A DNA stretch of 64,000 nucleotides. Source: Streptomyces sp. NBC_01460. Its GTDB lineage: Bacteria; Actinomycetota; Actinomycetes; Streptomycetales; Streptomycetaceae. The notes beneath the pieces were generated by a model that saw only the letters and a program-made list of their open reading frames with translations, was not told where the DNA came from and made no database searches. The translations under genes and the position numbers were made by a program. The stretch is taken from positions 4,030,001 to 4,094,000 of the forward strand of contig NZ_CP109473.1 of the NCBI RefSeq assembly GCF_036227405.1, in the 5' to 3' direction. Below, in pieces: positions 1 to 7,325 of the stretch; positions within the stretch are counted from its first letter, which is position 1, and each line of letters starts with the position of its first letter.

Positions 1-1014
1 CCAGCGGTACGGAAGACTTTCCTGGCGTGGATGGCCGAGGCGCCGACGACCAAGAAGAAGAAGACCAACGAGTTCCTGGAATCGTTCACGACGGACGACC
101 GGCTCCTCTTGGCGAACAGGGTCGGCACCTTCGCTGTGCGCTGGGCCACCCGTCACAGGAAGCCGGATCCCCTTGAAAAAATCATCTCAGCCTGGCATGG
201 GGACCCGGTCCTGTGGAAAACAGCCACCGAGCTGATCTCGGCTGCCTCTCTTCATCCGACCATGGGGCGGTTCATCCACGAGCTGTTGCTGCGCTGGTCC
301 AAGAACAGGGAGGACGCAGCACTGCCCAGGTTGGCTGTCGATGTGTGCGCTGGCGAGTTTGGTCGCCTCTACACCACCAAGGCGCTGCTGCGCCTTGGAT
401 ACGCAGCAGGCTCGGAGGACTCCGGGGTACAAAAGTCGCTGCATGCCGCAGTCCGCGCCATCTGGTCTAACCCGACTGCTCGCAAAGCCCTGTTCAACTC
501 AATCATCGACTGGTGCGCTTCTGATACGAACCGTCTTGCCTCAGGCCGCCGTTCCTTTGCGGCCTTGGCCACTCTGACGGCTGGCCGAGAGGGTGAGGCC
601 GTCCCCGAGCCGGTGCTACTCCAGGAAGGTAGCGAGGAGGACGAGTTCCAGCCCGCGCTGAAAGACCTGGCCGTCGGCTGGCAGACGTTGTTGACACCCA
701 CTGACGACGACACGGTGCCCGCAGAAGCGCTCCGCCTTTGGATGGACGCCGCCCACCAGCGTCCGAACCTGAGCCCCCTCGTGTTCAGCGTCCTCAGAGA
801 GGCCCTGGACGCACCAGACCCGGACCTTGCCCGCAGGCTCCGCAACCGCCTGAACGACCTGTTGTACGCCTGGCAGCCCTACCCGGCACCGCACGCCGAC
901 GCCACACGCGTACGACTGCGACACGAACTGGCCGACCTCCTCGCCCATGATCGGAGCCGGGCCGTCGCCAAGTACCACCCCCGTGTCGTCGGCCGTTCCA
1001 CGGAGACCACGTGA
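1..1014 (+). CDS. C-terminal part of an uncharacterised protein (5' end outside window)
   Basis: The reading frame is open from the first base, so the protein begins upstream of the window and 337 residues are visible. I do not recognise a family. The visible part is rich in Leu/Ala helices in short repeats, compatible with an alpha-solenoid tail of a larger protein, and shows no signal peptide, membrane segment or nucleotide-binding motif. A basic KKKK stretch precedes the helical part. Its stop codon overlaps the next gene's GTG (GTGA), so the two are almost certainly co-translated. An internal ATG at 31 exists but lacks a ribosome binding site. Function unknown. Confidence 0.6.
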   Translation, partial: PAVRKTFLAWMAEAPTTKKKKTNEFLESFTTDDRLLLANRVGTFAVRWATRHRKPDPLEKIISAWHGDPVLWKTATELISAASLHPTMGRFIHELLLRWSKNREDAALPRLAVDVCAGEFGRLYTTKALLRLGYAAGSEDSGVQKSLHAAVRAIWSNPTARKALFNSIIDWCASDTNRLASGRRSFAALATLTAGREGEAVPEPVLLQEGSEEDEFQPALKDLAVGWQTLLTPTDDDTVPAEALRLWMDAAHQRPNLSPLVFSVLREALDAPDPDLARRLRNRLNDLLYAWQPYPAPHADATRVRLRHELADLLAHDRSRAVAKYHPRVVGRSTETT

Positions 1015-1769
1015 GCCCGCTGATACGCAAAGACTCCTCGCGCAGCGCGGGCACCGCACAGGCCAACTGGGTGCGAGAATTCCGCGACCTCCTCGACAGC
1101 AACGAACCCGGCCTCACATTCGACGCCACCATCCGAGTCGAGTGGCGCTGGCAGGAAGGCGGGCCGGGCAGCACTACTGCCTACGAAGATGCCGGACGGG
1201 CGGTACGGCATATCGCGGAGAGTCTCGCTTCCCAGCGCAGCGTTTTGCGCTGGGAAGCTACGGAACAGGACATCAACCACGACCTCAGACGCCTCCTGCC
1301 ATGGTGCACCGAAGGCATTGAGATCCTGAGAGCGCAGGTCACCCTCCACGTCGACGATCACACTCACGCCACCGCCCAGCGCATCGCTCAACTCAAGCGT
1401 GAAGAGACACTGGAAGAACTCGCACGCCGCCAAACCGCAGCACGCGTCCGGTTCATGCAGGACGAGATTCTGCGTACCCCGGCCACGGCACGCCTATACC
1501 TGTTGCTGGAGCAGACTGCGCACCACGGCTACCTGCCGCCAGGCGTCGATGCCGATCAGATCGTGCGGGATGTCCAGCAGTGGCACCCAAAAGCGCAGTG
1601 GGTCGCCGTCGCCCAGCTCCTGCACACCTTCCTAGGCAAACTGACCGACAAGGACGCAGGCGACCTTCTACGCACCCTGCACGTGCTGTTCCTGGAGTAC
1701 GGACAAAAGGAACTCGCCGAACAACTCCCAATGGAACCGGGCCAGCGGAACTCGGAGCGACCGGCGTGA
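1011..1769 (+). CDS. Uncharacterised protein coupled to the preceding gene; weak SPFH-like look
   Basis: A 252-residue protein starting at a GTG that overlaps the previous stop by four bases. It is soluble, with no signal peptide or membrane span. Residues about 90-150 form a beta-rich stretch followed by a long charged helix full of Ala, Glu, Arg and Gln. That arrangement resembles the end of a band-7/SPFH domain and its coiled coil, but only loosely. The last 90 residues look helical. The overlap suggests a fixed-ratio partner of the upstream protein. No function is assigned; the SPFH comparison is inference only. Confidence 0.6.
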   Translation: MSPLIRKDSSRSAGTAQANWVREFRDLLDSNEPGLTFDATIRVEWRWQEGGPGSTTAYEDAGRAVRHIAESLASQRSVLRWEATEQDINHDLRRLLPWCTEGIEILRAQVTLHVDDHTHATAQRIAQLKREETLEELARRQTAARVRFMQDEILRTPATARLYLLLEQTAHHGYLPPGVDADQIVRDVQQWHPKAQWVAVAQLLHTFLGKLTDKDAGDLLRTLHVLFLEYGQKELAEQLPMEPGQRNSERPA

Positions 1770-1991
1770 GCCGGGGGAAAGAGATCCGGCTGACCATAGT
1801 CCGCGTGCTCCTGTCCCCTCGTACCAGCTGGCACGCTTGCACGGCGATACGGCGAAGCCGGGCCCCGCTGACCTTCGATGCTGCGTGGCGGCACGCACGG
1901 CTGCGCGAACATCCTGATGAGGCCCCGTATCGGCTTCAGGGTCACCGAGCCGAAACCCTTCAACAGCCGGAAGGCCCTAGCCGAAGAACAC

Positions 1992-2032
1992 CGGATGGCC
2001 GGGGCGTGTAGCGACGGCGCCCCGGCCATCCG
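1992..2032 (-). terminator. Hairpin directly downstream of the integrase gene
   Basis: A perfect 15-bp stem (1992-2006 paired with 2018-2032) with an 11-base loop starts four bases after the integrase stop codon. There is no U-tract, as is common in Streptomyces terminators. The rest of 1770-2035 shows no credible gene. It should hold the element's attachment site, but I could not identify a core repeat. Confidence 0.6.
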
Positions 2033-2035
2033 ACT

Positions 2036-3187
2036 TCAGACTTCCAAAGCAGCGGACGACGCTTGGCTAGTTGCCCTCCTGACTGCACGAACCCTCAAGT
2101 CGATGCCGCCAGCGACCTCCTGCTGACGTTCGTCGTCGGAGTGCTGGTAAATCAGCGCAGCCTTCTCCGAGGACTGGCCGGCACGGACCATCGTGTCCTT
2201 GAGCGTTGCGCCCGACTGGGTGGACAGGGTATGGCCGGTGTGGCGGAGGTCGTAGAAGCGGAAGCCCTCCGGCAGGCCGACCTTGGTCCGAGCCCTGCGC
2301 CACTTGCGGCCGAAAGTGGACCGGCGGAAGGGGGCGCCCCTCTCCCCGATGAACAGGAGCCCGTCGGGTTCCTTCTCGGCGTACCAGTCGAGGTGACGCT
2401 TCACCTCGATGTACAGGAAGGCGGGCAGGAAGACGGTTCGCCTTCCCGCGGCCGACTTGGTGTCACCTTCGACGCGACGCCCGGTAGTCAGCTCGGGTGC
2501 GGCGTCGCGGATCTTGACCGCGAGGGATTCGAGGGTGACGTCGGGCCGTCGAAGGGCGGCCTGCTCCTCCGGGCGCATGGGCCCGTAGGCACCGAAGTAG
2601 ACCATCAGCCGCCACCTCGGCCCCATGGCGTCGGCGAGCGCGTCGACCTGTTCGACGGTGGCCGTCGGGCGTTCTTTGGCCTTCTCGCTGCCGGCGCCCC
2701 TGATCCGGCAGGGGTTGCGGCGGATCAGCTCGTCGTCGGCCGCCGTCTCCATGATGGCCTTGAGAAGGCGGTAGGACTTGGCGACAGTAGTCGCACCGGT
2801 AGCCCCCAGCCGCTCGACCCGCCAGGTGCGCACGCCCGGCGGCGTGATGTCATCCAGATTCACCGAAGCGAATGCGGGCAGCAGGTGCAGGCGCAGGAGC
2901 CTTCGGTACAGCTCCTCCGTGGTGGCGGAGAGCCCGCGTTCCTCGACCCACTTCATGGCGTACGTCTCGAAGTTGATCGAGCCGGCGTCGGGATCAACCC
3001 AGTGCTTGCGCTCGATGTCGGCCTGGGTGAGCGTGAGCCAGGTCTGGGCCTCGGTACGCGTCTCGAAGGTCTCCGGGGCGGTGCGACGGCTGCCGTCCGG
3101 AGCCCAGTAGCGCGTCTGCCACCGCCCCGACGGAAGCTGACGAACGGTGCCGAATTCACGCCGCCGCTGCGGCTTGCGGGCGGCCAT
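2036..3187 (-). CDS. int: Tyrosine-type site-specific integrase of a mobile element
   Basis: A 383-residue tyrosine recombinase. An N-terminal arm-binding region carries the GxWxxRY-type motif (GRWQTRYW, about residues 22-29). A SAM-like core-binding helical domain spans about 70-170 and the catalytic domain about 180-360. Visible catalytic residues are Arg in PMRPEE, Lys in the DTKSAAGRR hairpin, His-x-x-x-His in DLRHTGHTL, and the nucleophile Tyr in LIYQHS. The usual GH box reads GQSS, a His-to-Gln change seen in some actinobacterial integrases. Its ATG overlaps the excisionase stop (TGATG), so the two are one operon. It integrates and excises the 2-9 kb element. Confidence 0.93.
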   Translation of the reverse strand: MAARKPQRRREFGTVRQLPSGRWQTRYWAPDGSRRTAPETFETRTEAQTWLTLTQADIERKHWVDPDAGSINFETYAMKWVEERGLSATTEELYRRLLRLHLLPAFASVNLDDITPPGVRTWRVERLGATGATTVAKSYRLLKAIMETAADDELIRRNPCRIRGAGSEKAKERPTATVEQVDALADAMGPRWRLMVYFGAYGPMRPEEQAALRRPDVTLESLAVKIRDAAPELTTGRRVEGDTKSAAGRRTVFLPAFLYIEVKRHLDWYAEKEPDGLLFIGERGAPFRRSTFGRKWRRARTKVGLPEGFRFYDLRHTGHTLSTQSGATLKDTMVRAGQSSEKAALIYQHSDDERQQEVAGGIDLRVRAVRRATSQASSAALEV

Positions 3188-3405
3188 CAGGCGGCCTTCC
3201 CGAAGCGGGAACGCGCGTCGCCGAGAGTCGGAACGGTGCGCTCCTCGATGTACGCGGCGATGGCGCTCTCAGGGATCCGTACGGGCTTGCCGAGCTTGAC
3301 ATAGCGGATGCGGCGCTCCTGGATGAGTCGCCGGATGAAGCGCACGCCGGTGCCGAGGCGCTCGGCTGCCTGCTCCACGGTGAGGAGGGTGTCGGTAGTG
3401 GTCAC
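3187..3405 (-). CDS. xis: Excisionase-type small helix-turn-helix protein
   Basis: A 72-residue protein with one MerR-like winged helix (TVEQAAERLGTG, FIRRLIQERRI, YVKLGKPVRIP), the standard architecture of excisionase/recombination directionality factors. I chose the GTG at 3405 because the domain begins four residues later. The reading frame continues upstream to a TTG at 3462 without a good ribosome site. It lies immediately upstream of int and overlaps its start. It is expected to bind attachment-site DNA and bias the integrase towards excision. Confidence 0.85.
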   Translation of the reverse strand: MTTTDTLLTVEQAAERLGTGVRFIRRLIQERRIRYVKLGKPVRIPESAIAAYIEERTVPTLGDARSRFGKAA

Positions 3406-3593
3406 CTCCCCCTGCGGTCGCGGGGGCTGAACGGGGGCGTGCGGTATCGCCGAAGGGCGCAAGTGAGTACTCCGGTTCCGGCCGGCGGATGGGGCGGCAA
3501 CCCCGCGCCTGGCCTCGTGTCGTTCAGGGATGGGATGGGCAGGACGGCCACAGCGAGGGTTTGCGTTCCCGCTGCGCCAGGTGGAGTGGGCCG

Positions 3594-4079
3594 CTATGCG
3601 TCGGAGGCAGGCCCGTACTCTTCGTTGCTCTTCATCAGTTCGGTGGCGATGGCGTTGGAGACCATCACGTCAGCCTCCTTACGGATGTCCGGGTGGTCGG
3701 CAAGATAGGCGTCGAGCTGGTCGCGGGCCTTCCTTGCCTCGTGGTTGGCACGGTTGGAGGCTCTGTAGGCGGCAACGACGTTGTCGATCAGCTCCATGGC
3801 CCGGCCCATGGTCGCCAGGCTGGGCGGCCCGACGAAGTTGCTGAGCGGGACGCCGAAGATCTCGGCGAAGCCGATGGCCTCATCGAGGTTGATCCGGCGC
3901 TTGCGGTTCTCGATGCGCCAGACCGCAGACGGGTTCATGTCGAAGCCGACGTCGTTCATGCGGTCGGACAGCGTGGTGGTGCTCCAGCCGCGTTTCTCGC
4001 GCTCCAGTTTGACCCGCACAGCGGCGTTCTCCTCACCGCTGAGGAGTACGCCCTCAGGGTTTCCCTCGTCATCCGGCAT
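3594..4079 (-). CDS. XRE-family repressor of the mobile element
   Basis: A 161-residue regulator. Residues about 20-75 form a Cro/CI-type helix-turn-helix (LEREKRGWS...LSDRMNDVG...NPSAVWRIENRKRRI), followed by an all-helical tail likely used for dimerisation. It is transcribed towards xis and int and away from the DUF3631 gene. Its upstream region contains a 30-bp perfect palindrome plus a third half-site (4148-4182) that would cover both divergent promoters. The likely role is to keep the excision and mobilisation genes silent and autoregulate. Family assignment is firm, regulon is inferred. Confidence 0.85.
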   Translation of the reverse strand: MPDDEGNPEGVLLSGEENAAVRVKLEREKRGWSTTTLSDRMNDVGFDMNPSAVWRIENRKRRINLDEAIGFAEIFGVPLSNFVGPPSLATMGRAMELIDNVVAAYRASNRANHEARKARDQLDAYLADHPDIRKEADVMVSNAIATELMKSNEEYGPASDA

Positions 4080-4147
4080 CGCCCCCTCCTCCCGTTCGCT
4101 GCGTGTACCGCCGGTTGTGCGGCATGGAACAAGAGTAGCATCCGTTC

Positions 4148-4182
4148 TGCGGATCGCATAGCGCTATGCGATCCGCATAGCG
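4148..4182. promoter_or_regulatory. Overlapping palindromic operator between divergent element promoters
   Basis: Positions 4148-4177 form a perfect 30-bp palindrome centred on CATAGC|GCTATG. The right half is reused in a second inverted repeat (4162-4170 and 4174-4182, CGCTATGCG/CGCATAGCG around ATC). That gives three phased half-sites between the XRE gene (start 4079, minus) and the DUF3631 gene (start 4380, plus). It is the natural operator for the XRE protein. Confidence 0.8.
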
Positions 4183-4259
4183 CGTGGTACTGTAGAGCAC
4201 CCCAGCAGACCGCACCGATCCGCTGAGGCATGCCTTCAACCAGCCCCCGACATACAAAA

Positions 4260-4289
4260 AGCCCCCCGGTGACCCAACACCGAGGGGCT
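4260..4289 (-). terminator. Rho-independent terminator reading on the minus strand
   Basis: A 12-bp stem with one mismatch (4260-4271 with 4278-4289) is followed on the minus strand by five Ts. There is no minus-strand gene upstream for it to end. It probably blocks antisense transcription from the mob operon region into the repressor/int side. On the plus strand it sits in the leader of the DUF3631 gene. Confidence 0.6.
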
Positions 4290-4379
4290 CAGAGCGCAAA
4301 CCTCATGCCGCCCATCCCTGAACGACTGACCTGCGAGGCCGGGATTGCCGTCCCATTGGCCCGCAAGCGGAGGAGCTAC

Positions 4380-5615
4380 ATGTCCAGTATGGACGATCCC
4401 GCCCAGAGCACGCCATCCCTTCCGAACACCGCCGCCCTATGGCCGCCGGTGGCCATACCCGGCCGCCCCGCCGAGCCCGTACCGCCGCCGGCAGAGGAGC
4501 CCGAATCTGCTCCGCCGTCCGAGGGCGAGGCGGTGCTCGCGGAGCTGCGGGAGCAGATTCGCCGCTACGTCGTACTGCCGAGTGGGGAGGCGTTCACGGC
4601 CGTGACCCTGTGGGTTGCGGCTACGCACTTGCAGACGGCGTGGCAGCACGCTCCGCGGCTGGCCGTCGTGGGGCCGGCGAAGCGGTGCGGCAAGTCGCGG
4701 CTGCTGGACGTGATCACCGAGAGCGTCCACGATCCGCTGATCACGGTCAACGCGTCGGCCGCTGCGGTGTTCCGGTCGATCACCGCCACACCGCCCACCC
4801 TGCTGGTCGACGAGGCCGACACTCTCTTCGGCTCCGCGAAGGTCGCGGAGAAGAACGAGGAGATGCGCGGCCTGCTCAACGCGGGGCACCAGCGCAACCG
4901 CCCCACCCTGCGGGTTTCCGGACCCAACCATGAGGTCTCGAAGTTCCCCACCTTCGCCATGGCGGCCCTCGCCGGCATCGGCGACCTGCCGGACACGATC
5001 ATGGACCGGTCGATCGTCATCCGGATGCGCCGCCGCAGGCCGGGCGAGAAGGTGGCGGAGTTCCGTACCTTCCGTGACACCCCGCCCCTCCACGCGCTAC
5101 GTGACCGGCTCGTCGCCTGGCTGACTCCCCTGCACGCCGAGGCGATGGAGCTGACACCGGCCATGCCGGTCGAAGACCGCGCGGCCGACACATGGCAGCC
5201 GCTGGTGAGCGTCGCCGATCTCGCCGGCGGAGCATGGCCGAACCTCGCTCGCACCGCCTGCCAGATCATGGCCAAGCACGAAGCCGAGCACGACCAGGAC
5301 CGCAGCAGCCTGAGCATCCGCCTCCTGGCCGACATCCGCCGCGCCTTCACCACCGAAGGCAACCCGCCGGCACTCCGCACCAGCCGGCTCCTCGACATCC
5401 TCAACCAGGACGACGAAATGCCCTGGGCGGAGTACACCACCCACGGACTGACCCCTCGGGGCCTGCAACTCCTGCTCAAGGAGTACGACATCAGCTCGGT
5501 CACCCGCCGCTTCCACGGCAACGTCCAGGCCAGGGGCTTCACCCGCCTGCAGTTCGCCGACTCCTGGGCGCGCTACTGCCCCGAGCCCACCCCCGAAACG
5601 GCAACCGGGGCCTGA
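4380..5615 (+). CDS. DUF3631-type P-loop ATPase of the mobile element
   Basis: A 411-residue protein started at ATG 4380, which has AGGAG seven bases upstream; the frame extends further 5' but without a ribosome site. After a Pro/Glu-rich N-terminus comes an ATPase core: Walker A GPAKRCGKS (residues 98-106) and Walker B LLVDEAD (141-147). A conserved region around DTIMDRSIVIRMRRR resembles a helicase/AAA arginine finger. This is the DUF3631 family, common on actinobacterial integrative elements. A DNA-processing or replication-related job is likely but unproven. It is the first gene of the operator-controlled rightward operon. Confidence 0.8.
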   Translation: MSSMDDPAQSTPSLPNTAALWPPVAIPGRPAEPVPPPAEEPESAPPSEGEAVLAELREQIRRYVVLPSGEAFTAVTLWVAATHLQTAWQHAPRLAVVGPAKRCGKSRLLDVITESVHDPLITVNASAAAVFRSITATPPTLLVDEADTLFGSAKVAEKNEEMRGLLNAGHQRNRPTLRVSGPNHEVSKFPTFAMAALAGIGDLPDTIMDRSIVIRMRRRRPGEKVAEFRTFRDTPPLHALRDRLVAWLTPLHAEAMELTPAMPVEDRAADTWQPLVSVADLAGGAWPNLARTACQIMAKHEAEHDQDRSSLSIRLLADIRRAFTTEGNPPALRTSRLLDILNQDDEMPWAEYTTHGLTPRGLQLLLKEYDISSVTRRFHGNVQARGFTRLQFADSWARYCPEPTPETATGA

Positions 5616-5751
5616 CCCGGCACGACCCGTCACGACCCGTCTCCGCGCAGGTCAGCGCGGTGACGAGTCGCGGCCCTGTGACGAGTCGACTCATCACTAC
5701 CGCCGCACTCGTACCAGCCCTGACCAGGCACGCGACAAGTCGTGACGGGTC
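5613..5751. repeat. Repeat-rich noncoding region, candidate cis-acting transfer or replication site
   Basis: Three 10-bp direct repeats (GACCCG[G/T]CAC-like) fill 5613-5642. Two exact GTGACGAGTCG copies lie at 5660 and 5678, 18 bp apart, with a degenerate third at 5732-5742. TGACGGGTC at 5743-5751 inverts the first repeat. Such a set between two mobile-element genes could be a protein-binding locus such as oriT, a clt-like site or an origin. Confidence 0.5.
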
Positions 5752-5803
5752 CCCCACCCTCAGGGCCACCTCAGCCGCACCCCGCACTCTGGAGCCTTTC
5801 CCT

Positions 5804-6577
5804 TTGTCCTCCCCCGCCATCACCGCGGCACCGTCTGCCCCGCTGCCGCTGGCCACCGCGATCCGCACGGGCGTGTCGCTGCTGGCCGTGGCCGCCTTCG
5901 CACTGTCCTACGACGCGCTGCGTCAGATGGCCGCCGCCAGCCACATCCACCGAGCGCTCACCTATGCCTTCCCGCTCGTCATTGACGGGTTCATCGCCAT
6001 CGGGATCGGCGCCTTGCTCATCCTGCGGACCGCACCCCTGTCCGCCCGCCTCTACGTCTCCGCCCTGGTCGGCGTCGCCACCGCCACAAGCATCTGGGCC
6101 AACGTCCTGCACGCCGTCCGCCTCAACCAGCAGACCCGCCACACCAGCCTCGCCCTCGACGACATCACCGTCGGAGTCATCTCCGCCATCGCCCCGCTCG
6201 CCCTGGCCGGAGCCGTCCACTTCTACCTCCTCGTCGCCCGACGCCCCACAGCCACCGACCGCCACAACAGCGGCGACCGCCACGAACCCGGCGCGGAACA
6301 CACCATCGGTGAGCTCGCGCCACCACACATCACGGACACGGACACGGATGTGCCGCAGCAACCCAGTAAGCCGGGAGGCAAGCAGTCGAGCGTTTCCCTG
6401 GAGCAGGCCGTGACCATCGGCCGCACGGCTCCCCTCGGACGAGGCGACAGCGTTTCTCGCCGCAACGTCGAGAAGGCGATCCGGGACAACGGATTCGGCA
6501 TGTCACGCGCCCGCCTGGACAAGGTCAAGGACCTGCTGCAGGCCGAACTCGACGCCGTCACCACAAGCACCGACTGA
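5804..6577 (+). CDS. DUF2637 multi-spanning membrane protein of the mobile element
   Basis: A 257-residue protein. The start is placed at TTG 5804, nine bases after GGAG and just before the first membrane helix; upstream in-frame GTGs cannot be excluded. Residues about 15-150 contain four hydrophobic helices (AIRTGVSLLAVAAFALSY, IDGFIAIGIGALLIL, SALVGVATATSIWAN, ISAIAPLALAGAVHFYLL), the DUF2637/SpdB2-like pattern found in Streptomyces plasmids and integrative elements. The hydrophilic C-terminal third ends in a helix-turn-helix-like segment. It probably helps spread or transfer the element at the membrane. Confidence 0.75.
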   Translation: MSSPAITAAPSAPLPLATAIRTGVSLLAVAAFALSYDALRQMAAASHIHRALTYAFPLVIDGFIAIGIGALLILRTAPLSARLYVSALVGVATATSIWANVLHAVRLNQQTRHTSLALDDITVGVISAIAPLALAGAVHFYLLVARRPTATDRHNSGDRHEPGAEHTIGELAPPHITDTDTDVPQQPSKPGGKQSSVSLEQAVTIGRTAPLGRGDSVSRRNVEKAIRDNGFGMSRARLDKVKDLLQAELDAVTTSTD

Positions 6578-6600
6578 ACCTCGCACCCCACATCACCCCA

Positions 6601-6638
6601 GCCCGTTCCTCCCATGAATCAGCACCGGAGGAACGGGC
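6601..6638. repeat. Perfect inverted repeat upstream of the mob genes, candidate oriT stem
   Basis: A 12-bp perfect stem (6601-6612 with 6627-6638) with a 14-base loop sits 24 bp after the DUF2637 stop and 33 bp before the MobC start. Relaxase origins of transfer usually carry such an inverted repeat beside the nic site, immediately upstream of mob genes. A transcriptional attenuator is the alternative. Confidence 0.5.
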
Positions 6639-6671
6639 CCTCTCCCTCCACCACCGCTTGCAGGAGCCCTC

Positions 6672-7325
6672 ATGCACAGGCCCGTCCGCGAGCCCTCGTC
6701 GGCGCAGCAGCAGACCACCTCCACCCCGGCATCAGGCGGAGCAAGGTATGGCATTGGACCGTCCACGGGCCGGTCCAACGCAGATGCCTCCGCCCCGGGG
6801 GTGGCGGAGGAGCTCGGGCGCCAGGGGGCGTGCGACCAGAACAAGCCCATCGACACCGCCACCCGCACCGTGCTGCCGCAGCGTGCCGCCGAAGCCGCCG
6901 CACTGCACCGAGTCGCCCGCCGCCGTCAGCGCAAAGAGACCCAGCGCAAGGAACGCGTGGACGTCCGCTACAGCACCGACGAGAAAACAGCCATCCTCAC
7001 CGTGGCCCGTTCGCTGAACATCGCCGCCGCCCACTACGTCGGCGCCGTCGTCATGGCCCACATCCAGGGAGACCTCACGCTGCCTGGTCAGCGCACTCAG
7101 CTCGACGACTACATCGACGAACTCACAGCCCTCCGAGGTGAAGTCGCCAAGATCGGCCACAACGTCAACCAGATCGCCAAGAAGCTCAACTCCGGCGACC
7201 GTCCACACCCTTGGGACACCGCACTCCTCGACCATGCGGAACGCGTCCTCGACACGGCCGGCACCGCCGTCCGCCACATCGCAGCAACCACCAATCAGGT
7301 TGCCGCCACAAAGGGGCCACGGTGA
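6672..7325 (+). CDS. MobC-like relaxosome accessory protein
   Basis: A 217-residue protein with GGAG upstream of its ATG. The N-terminal 80 residues are low complexity. Residues about 90-125 have a ribbon-helix-helix look (VDVRYSTDEKTAILTVARSL). The C-terminal half carries the bacterial mobilisation signature around IGHNVNQIAKKLNSG. MobC-type proteins bind oriT, help strand separation and position the relaxase. Its stop overlaps the relaxase GTG by four bases, giving translational coupling. The pairing supports both calls. Confidence 0.85.
   Translation: MHRPVREPSSAQQQTTSTPASGGARYGIGPSTGRSNADASAPGVAEELGRQGACDQNKPIDTATRTVLPQRAAEAAALHRVARRRQRKETQRKERVDVRYSTDEKTAILTVARSLNIAAAHYVGAVVMAHIQGDLTLPGQRTQLDDYIDELTALRGEVAKIGHNVNQIAKKLNSGDRPHPWDTALLDHAERVLDTAGTAVRHIAATTNQVAATKGPR

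Noticed and set aside
2063..3304. A 413-codon plus-strand frame
   Set aside because: It is antisense to the integrase, which has its full catalytic set.
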